The position numbers and the translations under genes were made by a program. Below are positions 1 to 5,996 of a stretch of 12,467 bases of DNA, in pieces. Under the pieces are notes generated by a model that did not search any database, was not told the DNA's origin, and was given only the letters and a program-made list of their open reading frames with translations. This stretch comes from Saprospiraceae bacterium (GTDB lineage Bacteria > Bacteroidota > Bacteroidia > Chitinophagales > Saprospiraceae): positions 1 to 12,467 of the forward strand of contig JADZBJ010000284.1 in NCBI GenBank assembly GCA_020852155.1, read 5' to 3'. Positions within the stretch are counted from its first letter, which is position 1, and the number at the start of each line of letters is the position of its first letter.

Positions 1-40
1 AGGCCAGATCCAATTCCCGAACACGCTCTTAGAAAAAGTT

Positions 41-131
41 GTCATCCTGAACAAAGTGAAGGATCTGGTCAAACAGTAGTGCGTATTTTCCGCTTCGTGG
101 GTCGCGGATCCTTCACTTCGTTCAGGATGAC
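41..131. repeat. Inverted pair of a 25-bp intergenic repeat
   Basis: The 25 bases at 41-65 (gtcatcctgaac...ggatc) recur as a reverse complement at 107-131 with one mismatch (24/25), separated by 41 bp. A transcript could fold into a long hairpin. Sequences of the form GTCATCCTGAACnAAGTGAAGGATC are, from general knowledge, common dispersed intergenic repeats in many bacterial genomes, so this is probably a REP-like or small non-autonomous element. It lies upstream of the phosphatase lipoprotein gene and argues against extending that gene to the GTG at 79, which would translate the repeat. Confidence 0.75.
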
Positions 132-198
132 AAACCGAGTGAGTTATTATTTCAAAATATTGGTTTTCAGTAAAGTACACTTTTTCATTCCTCGTTTT

Positions 199-717
199 AT
201 GTCAAAAATATTAACCCTTTGCCTCGTTTTATTATTTCTTAATGCCTGCTCCAATACCCAATACTATTACCTCGTTCGGCATGCTGAAAAACAAACTGGC
301 GTGACCGACGCACCAGCGCCTGGGGGCCCCGGACTCACCGATTCAGGTCAAAAGCGCGCCTATGCTTTGCGTAATACCTTGAAAAACAAACATATCCGAC
401 AAATATATTTCAGCCAGTATTTACGAACGCAGCTGACCGCAAAACCCACCGCTGAATATTTCAACATCAATTCGCCGCATCAATACGATGCCAATGCTAA
501 TGCAAGTGTTCTGGCTAATGAACTGCGGCAAATTAACAGGCAAAATGTACTGGTGGTTGGCCACAGCAATACCATTCCAAAACTTGTCGAGGCTTTAACA
601 GGAACACCCATGCCGGATATTGCTCACGACGATTATGACAACCTTTTTGTCATTCGGAAAAAGAAAAAGCAATTTACCCTGTTGCCTGTCATGACTTACG
701 GCGCGCCATCGCCCTGA
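199..717 (+). CDS. Histidine phosphatase superfamily (phosphoglycerate mutase-like) lipoprotein
   Basis: A 172-residue protein of the histidine phosphatase (PGAM/SixA-like) superfamily, probably a phosphomonoesterase of unknown substrate. Residues 1-17 form a lipoprotein signal with lipobox LNAC, so Cys17 should be lipidated and the protein anchored to a membrane facing the periplasm. The catalytic RH motif is seen as YLVRHAEK (Arg27, His28 as phospho-acceptor). LVVGHSNT holds the second histidine (His122), and Arg76 in YLRTQLTA fits the second conserved arginine. The ATG at 199 is chosen because it starts directly at the signal peptide. The open frame continues upstream to a GTG at 79, but that would add 40 residues read through a repeat. 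The C-terminus ends inside a small palindrome (712-721). A terminator follows at 735-752, so the gene appears monocistronic. The family call is firm; the substrate is unknown. Confidence 0.88.
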   Translation: MSKILTLCLVLLFLNACSNTQYYYLVRHAEKQTGVTDAPAPGGPGLTDSGQKRAYALRNTLKNKHIRQIYFSQYLRTQLTAKPTAEYFNINSPHQYDANANASVLANELRQINRQNVLVVGHSNTIPKLVEALTGTPMPDIAHDDYDNLFVIRKKKKQFTLLPVMTYGAPSP

Positions 718-734
718 CGGGCTACCGACGTTGC

Positions 735-752
735 GCCCCGATGGGGCTTTTT
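735..752 (+). terminator. Rho-independent terminator after the phosphatase gene
   Basis: The sequence gcccc-gat-ggggc forms a 5-bp GC stem with a 3-nt loop, followed directly by five T residues (748-752). It begins 18 nt past the stop codon. The stem is short, but it is placed and oriented as expected for the plus-strand gene. Confidence 0.6.
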
Positions 753-784
753 CGCTTGCGAAACTTTTAAAAGTTTCGCAAGCG
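753..784. repeat. Perfect 32-bp palindrome
   Basis: Two 16-base arms, cgcttgcgaaactttt and aaaagtttcgcaagcg, abut with no spacer and are exact reverse complements. The core CGAAACTTT...AAAGTTTCG is shared with the palindrome at 861-893, so the two look like members of one repeat family. The site lies between convergent genes and could add to transcription termination on either strand or bind a protein; the sequence does not decide. Confidence 0.8.
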
Positions 785-801
785 TATGAATGTTATAAAA
801 T

Positions 802-846
802 GCGAAAAGCGCTAAATGCTGATTTCCAGCACTTAGCGCTTTTCGC
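802..846 (-). terminator. Long hairpin, probable terminator for the RND gene
   Basis: Arms 802-821 and 827-846 are 20 bases each, complementary except for one A/C mismatch (816/832), around the 5-nt loop at 822-826. Read on the minus strand, the hairpin is followed by ATTTTATA, a weak T-run, which suits termination of the RND pump gene ending at 902. No T-run follows on the plus strand. Confidence 0.55.
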
Positions 847-860
847 GTTATGAAATCTGT

Positions 861-893
861 ACGGTTACGAAACTTTCATAGTTTCGTAACCGT
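861..893. repeat. Palindrome related to the one at 753-784
   Basis: Arms 861-874 and 880-893 (acggttacgaaact and its reverse complement) are 14 bases each and perfectly paired around a 5-nt loop. The inner CGAAACTTT / AGTTTCG matches the core of the 753-784 palindrome while the outer bases differ. That is the pattern expected of two copies of a dispersed palindromic repeat. It begins 8 bp beyond the stop codon of the RND gene. Confidence 0.75.
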
Positions 894-901
894 GTGTGTG
901 C

Positions 902-3900
902 TTACACATTCCTTCCCCACCAGTTCTTGATGCGCCATCCCAGCAGGTACATAACCGGCAGGATAACCAGCGTGACAAAGGTGGCAAAACTCAATCCGAA
1001 GATGATTGTCCATGAAAGTGGGCCCCAGAAAGAAACAGAATCACCGCCTAGGTAAATTTTCGGATCGCCGGAAGCAAACATGGTGTAGAAGTCAATATTG
1101 AAACCTATGGCCAGTGGAATCAAGCCCAGAATCGCAGCCGTAGCCGTCAGCAATACCGGCGTCATACGAATACGGCCAGCCTCGACGATGGCCTCTCGAA
1201 CAGGGTCGCCTTTTTCTCGAAGTATATCGGTGTATTCCACCAGCAATATACCATTTCGGACGACAATCCCCGCCAGCGCTACAATACCCACGCCTGACAT
1301 AATCACTGAAAAATCCATCTTGAACATGGCCATGCCCAACAACACGCCAATGATACTGAATACCACCTCGGTCATGATGATCAGCGTCTTGCCAATGGAG
1401 TTAAATTGCGTAATCAAGATCAGCAGGATGATGAAAATCGAGATGACCAGCGAACGTCCCAGGAATGTTGCCGCATCCAGGAATTCCGCATCCTGACCGG
1501 CAAAACCCACTGTTACACCTTCTGTTGTCGGGAAATTGGCTACGGCGGCTTTAACAGCATTCACCACATCATTCTGGCTGGGTTGGAATTCGGCCGTAAT
1601 GTTGGATGAAATGGTCACGATACGTGATTGATCCAGCCTGCGAATACCGCCATAAGTCGTGGTATATTTCACATCGGCCAGCGACGCCATCGGCACCGAA
1701 CGCAACACGCCCCCCATGTTCATATCGCGGAAAGTGATATTCAGGTTTTCCACGCTGTTGATATTCTGTCGTTGATCGGGTTTCAATCGAATATTAACCG
1801 GAACCTCTTCTTCTCCGTCCTTGAATTTGGTGGCTTCTTTACCCAGGATGGCTGTACGGAATTCCGAACCAATTTGTGCTGTTGAAATGCCTTCGCGGTT
1901 AGCGCGGTCGCGGTCAACCTGAATGCTGATTTCAGGTTTTGAAACGATCAGATCGCTGCGTAGTTCTTCCACACCGGCAATGTTCAGCGAATCGAGGTAA
2001 CGTTTAACTGACGTTGAAACGCGAATCAGTTCTTTGAAATCGTCGCCGCGTATTTCCACCGAAATCGGTTTGGGTTGCGGCGGGCCGCCAGACTCCTGAT
2101 CTACGACAATTTCAGCACCGGCAATCAATCCTTTGGTTTCTTCCCTGATTTTATCCATATACGCTTTGGTACTCACGCCGTCGCGTTTGCCAAACTCAAC
2201 AAATGCAACACCCACTTTACCCTTATTAGAGGTAGTTGTCCGGTCAAATTGATCTTCCGAAGCACCCAGGGCTACATTGCTGATGATGGATTCAACGATC
2301 GGATTGCCTTCTCCAACTACTTGTGTGACTTTCTTTTCCAGAATGCGCGTCAGCGAGTCTGTAACCGAAATTTCAGTACCTACCGGTAACGTCATATAGA
2401 CATATATAAAGTTAGGGTCGGCCTTGGGGAACAGCACGATGTTCCTTTTGCCTGAACCAAACAGCGCTAGCGAGAAAACAAACAATCCCAACACGCCAAG
2501 CATCATCGTCCAGGGGCGATCAAGGGCGAAATTCAGGAAGCGGGCATAGGCATTTTGTGCAGCAGGCCAGCCATTTTGCTGAAACCAGCGCACTGCGCGT
2601 TCGAGTACAAATTTGTAAAACACCACAAACAGCGCGATAAACACCAGCAAGTTGCCCATGAAGAAATTGCTGTTCACATAGAAATACAAGGCAGCCAGGG
2701 CGTACATCACATAACCCAGTATCACACGACGGCGTTTTTTGACCGGGTCAATCACGCGGCCTTCACGCTTGGCATCGCCCATAAACCAAACCGCAAAAAC
2801 CGGATTGATAACATAAGCAACAAACAGAGAAGCTGTGAGCGTGATGATCACCGTAACCGGCAGGTATTTCATGAATTTACCAAAAATACCGCCCCAGAAT
2901 ACCAGCGGGAAAAATGGCGCAAGGGTGGTTGAGGTACCCGAAAGCACAGGCAGGAATACCTCACCTGCCGCTTTTTTGGCCGCCTGAACAATATTCAGGT
3001 TCTTTTCATCATGGTAAACACGGTGCGTATTTTCAATGACCACAATGGCATCATCCACCACGATACCCAGAGCCAGCAGGAAGGCAAACAATACCACGAA
3101 GTTGAGCGTATAGCCAAAAGCGGGCAACACCATAAAGGCGATACACATGGACAGCGGCACCGAAAGGGCCACGAACAAGGCGTCGGTAGCACCCATGAAA
3201 AACATCAGGATGAACGTCACGAGGATAAAGCCGATGATGATCGTATTAATCAGGTCGTGCAGCGTGATGCGCGTGGCGCGGCTCTGGTCGCCGGTGATAC
3301 TGACTTCGAGGTTGGGCGGGAGTTCGTTGGCTTTCATTTCGTCAACGATTACCTTGATCTTGTCGGAGGCGTCAATCAAGTTCTCACCTGTGCGTTTGAT
3401 GACGTTGAGCGAGATAACATTTCGGCCATTCAGGCGGCTGTAACTCTCCTGCTCCTTGTAGCCCATGTGTACATCGGCGACATCTTTCAGGTACATCTGC
3501 GCACCGGATTGTGATGAAATCAGGATGTTTTTGATTTGCTCAACATCCTTGAAGTCCCCGCGAATGGATACGGAGCGCGTCATGCCGCCAATATCCACAT
3601 TACCAGCCGAGATGGTCATGTTTTCAAAGGCCAGCGCGTTTTCAATATCGCGAAAAGTCAGGCTGGCCGCTGCCATTTTATATTTATCCACCTCGACGTG
3701 TATTTCCCTGTCCAGGGCGCCGATCATATCCACACGCGTGATCTCGCGCATGCCCTCTATTTTATCCTGGATGGCATCGGCGTAGTCTTTCAACTTGTCG
3801 AGACTGAAATCGCCGGCGATATTGACGTTCATGATCGGAATTTCAGAAATGTCAAATTCCGAAATCGTAGGATCATCCAGCAAGTCCTGCGGCAGGTCGC

Positions 3901-4258
3901 GTTTGGCCTTGTCCACCGCATCTTTTACTTTTTGCTTGGAAAGCGGCACATCAAGGCTGGTATTGAACTCAACGATAATGCTCGAAAAGTCCTGTACCGA
4001 ATAAGAGGAAACTTTTTTGACGCCACTGATACCCTTGAGTTGTTTTTCGATAGGGCGGGTGACCAACTGCTCCATATCGCTCGGGCTGGCGCCAGGGTAG
4101 ATGGTGGAGACGAAGATGGTTGGTACCACGACGTCAGGAAACTGCTCTTTGGGCAGGGAATTGTACGACATGATACCAGCCAGGGTAATCAGTATCGTGA
4201 TGATAAAGACCGAAGTGGCGTTATCAATGGACCAACTGGTAAGTTTAAATTCTTTCAT
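902..4258 (-). CDS. RND-family multidrug efflux pump, inner-membrane permease (AcrB/HAE1-like)
   Basis: A 1118-residue proton-driven RND transporter, the inner-membrane pump of a tripartite efflux complex. It has the duplicated RND layout: an N-terminal membrane helix (about 14-33) before PDVVVPTIFV, a first periplasmic domain, helices from about 335 with GIVVDDAIVVIEN (Asp402/Asp403, the proton-relay pair), a second periplasmic domain (about 605-930) and a C-terminal helix block. The position of the AcrB Lys940 relay residue holds Arg1001 in GIVVRNGILLVEY. Two extra hydrophobic stretches (about 512-528 and 532-550) lie between the two halves, after a basic KKRRR run. This helps explain a length about 70 residues over AcrB. 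The ATG at 4258 fits the family N-terminus. Adaptor, channel and regulator genes lie upstream on the same strand but are separated by about 1.7 kb. The substrate is unknown; no heavy-metal motif is evident. Confidence 0.95.
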   Translation of the reverse strand: MKEFKLTSWSIDNATSVFIITILITLAGIMSYNSLPKEQFPDVVVPTIFVSTIYPGASPSDMEQLVTRPIEKQLKGISGVKKVSSYSVQDFSSIIVEFNTSLDVPLSKQKVKDAVDKAKRDLPQDLLDDPTISEFDISEIPIMNVNIAGDFSLDKLKDYADAIQDKIEGMREITRVDMIGALDREIHVEVDKYKMAAASLTFRDIENALAFENMTISAGNVDIGGMTRSVSIRGDFKDVEQIKNILISSQSGAQMYLKDVADVHMGYKEQESYSRLNGRNVISLNVIKRTGENLIDASDKIKVIVDEMKANELPPNLEVSITGDQSRATRITLHDLINTIIIGFILVTFILMFFMGATDALFVALSVPLSMCIAFMVLPAFGYTLNFVVLFAFLLALGIVVDDAIVVIENTHRVYHDEKNLNIVQAAKKAAGEVFLPVLSGTSTTLAPFFPLVFWGGIFGKFMKYLPVTVIITLTASLFVAYVINPVFAVWFMGDAKREGRVIDPVKKRRRVILGYVMYALAALYFYVNSNFFMGNLLVFIALFVVFYKFVLERAVRWFQQNGWPAAQNAYARFLNFALDRPWTMMLGVLGLFVFSLALFGSGKRNIVLFPKADPNFIYVYMTLPVGTEISVTDSLTRILEKKVTQVVGEGNPIVESIISNVALGASEDQFDRTTTSNKGKVGVAFVEFGKRDGVSTKAYMDKIREETKGLIAGAEIVVDQESGGPPQPKPISVEIRGDDFKELIRVSTSVKRYLDSLNIAGVEELRSDLIVSKPEISIQVDRDRANREGISTAQIGSEFRTAILGKEATKFKDGEEEVPVNIRLKPDQRQNINSVENLNITFRDMNMGGVLRSVPMASLADVKYTTTYGGIRRLDQSRIVTISSNITAEFQPSQNDVVNAVKAAVANFPTTEGVTVGFAGQDAEFLDAATFLGRSLVISIFIILLILITQFNSIGKTLIIMTEVVFSIIGVLLGMAMFKMDFSVIMSGVGIVALAGIVVRNGILLVEYTDILREKGDPVREAIVEAGRIRMTPVLLTATAAILGLIPLAIGFNIDFYTMFASGDPKIYLGGDSVSFWGPLSWTIIFGLSFATFVTLVILPVMYLLGWRIKNWWGRNV

Positions 4259-4332
4259 AACTTATAGCATCCCTGCGGGATTTATTGAAAGTTGATTGTG
4301 GTTTTCGAATGGTATTTTTAGAATTTTTATGC

Positions 4333-4340
4333 TACTTTTG
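4333..4340 (+). promoter_or_regulatory. Bacteroidota-type -7 promoter element for the antitoxin gene
   Basis: TACTTTTG is an exact match to the Bacteroidota -7 consensus TAnnTTTG and ends 13 nt before the ATG at 4354. That would place the transcript start about 8 nt before the start codon. No clear TTTG -33 box is seen at the usual distance, so the call rests on the -7 box. It lies in the 95-bp gap that divides this locus from the divergent RND gene. Confidence 0.5.
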
Positions 4341-4353
4341 TAAAAAAATCACC

Positions 4354-4647
4354 ATGACGTATATAATCGAAACGCATTCCGAATCTGCCGCAGCGATTTT
4401 GCAACAATTGGCCAAACTCGAATTATTGACCATAAAGGAGTCGGTTGATGTAAAAAAACAAGCATCTTCCAACACGCCTGATTTACAGCCAGAAGAGGTA
4501 CAATTTCTTAATATGGCACAATCCTCCAACAGGAAAAAACGCATTCCACTAAGAGAAAAATCGCTTTCTGGCAAGATTTCCTTAAAAACATCTGAATTTT
4601 TACAAGAACATCTTCGACAAACACGCAACGAATGGGACCGTATCTGA
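4354..4647 (+). CDS. Putative antitoxin of a VapBC-like (PIN) toxin-antitoxin pair
   Basis: A 97-residue, highly charged protein that I do not place in a named family with certainty. Residues 1-30 (MTYIIETHSESAAAILQQ...) look able to form a short strand and helix, as in small DNA-binding antitoxins. The C-terminal part (GKISLKTSEFLQEHLRQTR, then NEWDRI) resembles the toxin-binding tail of antitoxins partnered with PIN toxins. The best evidence is context: its last 16 bases overlap the start of a PIN-domain reading frame (4632), the usual antitoxin-first coupling. The ATG at 4354 is preferred over an in-frame ATG at 4285 because a promoter -7 box lies between them (4333-4340). The gene itself is intact although its toxin is broken, so it may persist as an orphan antitoxin or autoregulator. 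Confidence 0.6.
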   Translation: MTYIIETHSESAAAILQQLAKLELLTIKESVDVKKQASSNTPDLQPEEVQFLNMAQSSNRKKRIPLREKSLSGKISLKTSEFLQEHLRQTRNEWDRI

Positions 4648-5181
4648 TAGATTCCAATGTATTGATTGATAAGAGCATGTTTGGATTTTCCTTACCGGGC
4701 TAAAAAAAGGTCTTTTGCCGCCCTTTTAATCCTTTTTTCGGTCATGTAGACCCGACTATACTCCCTCAAAAAGTGTCAAAAGACCTCCAAAATCCCAATT
4801 TTTTATTTCCGGCAGAAAAATCCAAACATGCTCTTATGTTGGCAATCAGTTAGACGACAGCAGTACAACCTGGCTTGAACAAATTATTGATTCTGGCGAA
4901 GGTTCGATTTCGATCATAACTGGATTGAAATTTTTTCATTTCCAATGCCAGAGGACGAACAATCAATATTTGTTGACTTGATTGATCGAGTACAAATTCT
5001 GGGCATTTCATCAGAAATCGCCAATCAAACAGCAGCGTTGAGAAAAGAAATAAAAATCAAACTTCCTGACGCAATCATTGCCTCGACCGCATTAGTTCAT
5101 CAATTAGAACTTATCACACGCAATACCTCTGATTTTAGTAAAATTCAAGGTATTCGTTTGGTCAATCCTCATGATGTTTAA
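4632..5181 (+). pseudogene. PIN-domain (VapC-like) toxin broken by a MITE-like insertion and a frameshift
   Basis: The frame begins MGPYLIDSNVLID (4632-4670), the typical first strand of a PIN ribonuclease with its first catalytic Asp (Asp7). It then enters a 164-bp insertion and stops at 4701-4703. The PIN sequence resumes at 4835 as YVGNQLDD...SIIITG-like sequence (SISIITG as read) and is broken again near 4921-4924, where one base appears deleted. Restoring that base gives ITGIEIFSFP, joining the frame of MPEDEQ...NPHDV that ends at 5181. Removing the insertion and adding one base gives a 128-residue protein, normal VapC length, with all expected acidic positions: Asp7, Glu45 (GIEIF), Asp92 (LPDAII) and Asn110/Asp113 (TRNTSDF). 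VapC proteins are RNases that cleave tRNA or rRNA. This copy cannot make a full domain. Its 3' end overlaps the convergent paiB-like gene by 20 bp. Confidence 0.85.
4670..4836. mobile_element. MITE-like element inserted in the PIN toxin gene
   Basis: Perfect 20-bp terminal inverted repeats (4670-4689 taagagcatgtttggatttt and its reverse complement at 4817-4836) enclose DNA with no coding capacity. A second inverted repeat, aggtcttttg at 4708-4717 against caaaagacct at 4777-4786, is nearly concentric, so the whole element can fold into a long hairpin. The reading frame of the interrupted gene rejoins cleanly if 4671-4834 (164 bp) is removed, which sets the size of the insertion. A target-site duplication is not clear; TA at 4670-4671 and 4835-4836 is the only candidate, and it would not restore the frame. 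With no transposase, it would need one supplied from elsewhere. Confidence 0.8.
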
Positions 5182-5803
5182 TCATCATTTCCCCTGTCAT
5201 TTTCACATTAGTATCATCACTGTTCAGTAAATGCTCCCGAATACTGGTCTGCTCTTTTGCAGACTTGTTTTGGCTGAGTTTGAATTTGGCTTCAATACGT
5301 TCAACCGGCATTTCAAAACAAACGATACCTTTCAGCATAGCCTGTTTGTAATCGTCGGGCAAGGTGCTCCATTGCTGGAGATAATTCGGTTCGTAAGCCT
5401 GCATTTGCTGTTCCAGCAATTGAAAAGAAGCATCAGCATCCGGTATCAGCCGGGGAGTTCCGTACACATGAATAGCGACATAATTCCAGGTCGGCACATT
5501 GAGCGTTTTTTCATACAACGAAGGCGATATGTACGCGTGCGGTTCTGAAAAAATCACCAGAATTTCCTGTTCCTCCAAGCCCTGCCACTGTGGATTGTTT
5601 CGGGCAAAATGGCCCAATAAACGCCACTGCTCGTCTGACTGTTTTTTCAGCACCAATGGCAGATGCGTTGCGAAAAGCGACGGCTTTTTCTCTTTATCCG
5701 ACGGGTCTTGCAGATTTGAAACAAGCGTAGCCATCGGGTATCGGATGATAAAGGCTTCGACCTGTTTCAGATCATTGGTCGAAAAATGTGCAGGGATGTA
5801 CAT
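5162..5803 (-). CDS. paiB: PaiB-family FMN-binding (split-barrel) protein
   Basis: A 213-residue member of the PaiB / FMN-binding negative transcriptional regulator family. These are flavin-reductase-like split-barrel proteins, named for a repressor of sporulation and protease genes in Bacillus, though the role in other phyla is unproven. Family motifs are present along the whole length: MYIPAHF at the N-terminus, ATHLPL (45-50), HFARNNPQW (65-73), VIFSEPHAYISPSLY (83-97), NVPTWNYVAIHVYG (102-115) and FKLSQNK (174-180). The ATG at 5803 is chosen over the TTG at 5818 because PaiB proteins begin MYIP. The gene lies between the efflux adaptor and pump genes on the same strand, where it does not obviously belong, and its 3' end overlaps the convergent toxin pseudogene by 20 bp. 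Fold and family are confident; the symbol rests on similarity only. Confidence 0.88.
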   Translation of the reverse strand: MYIPAHFSTNDLKQVEAFIIRYPMATLVSNLQDPSDKEKKPSLFATHLPLVLKKQSDEQWRLLGHFARNNPQWQGLEEQEILVIFSEPHAYISPSLYEKTLNVPTWNYVAIHVYGTPRLIPDADASFQLLEQQMQAYEPNYLQQWSTLPDDYKQAMLKGIVCFEMPVERIEAKFKLSQNKSAKEQTSIREHLLNSDDTNVKMTGEMMIKHHED

Positions 5804-5984
5804 AAAAAAAAGGGACAAGCATTTGCATGATGGTCACAACCAGCGAGCAGGCACTTACAAACAATGCTGCAAACGACACCACTGATCGTGACGAGATGGG
5901 AATTCTCCAACCTCGTTTGGCCGGTTTTGGCTCCTGTTGAGGTTCGACTGTTGCTTCCTCTTCCGGCTGTTCAGCAGGTTGCTG
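5772..5984 (-). pseudogene. Remnant of a small membrane-protein gene
   Basis: Between the adaptor stop (5997) and paiB, the minus strand has an open frame of about 70 codons (5984 down to a TGA at 5774-5772) that reads like real protein. A Pro/Glu/Gln-rich linker (QQPAEQPEEEATVEPQQ) is followed by a basic stretch, KRGWRIP, and then a clear membrane helix (SVVSFAALFVSACSLVVTIM). The arrangement of basic patch, SxxSFAALFVS and a single helix resembles N-terminal anchors of Bacteroidota membrane proteins. No good start codon exists; a TAA at 5985-5987 lies directly upstream in frame. The frame then runs into the paiB start region in a different phase. It is best read as a gene fragment lost at both ends. 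No function is assigned. Confidence 0.4.
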
Positions 5985-5996
5985 TTATGGCTTTAC

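Noticed and set aside
79..198. N-terminal extension of the phosphatase from the GTG at 79
   Set aside because: It would translate an intergenic repeat and put 40 residues ahead of a clear lipoprotein signal peptide that starts at 199.
3536..4267. A 243-codon open frame antisense to the RND pump gene, with several shorter ones at 1098-3785
   Set aside because: They mirror a strongly conserved gene on the other strand, contain no recognisable domain, and have no promoter or start context of their own.
4269..4281. Short palindrome atccc-tgc-gggat just upstream of the RND start, as a possible operator
   Set aside because: Arms of only 5 bp, no promoter element recognisable around it, and no second copy nearby. 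Too little to call.
4945..5181. A 78-codon frame as an independent small gene
   Set aside because: It is the C-terminal half of the broken PIN toxin. Its first Met is an internal residue (FPMPEDE), and the frame matches the toxin upstream once a single base is restored.
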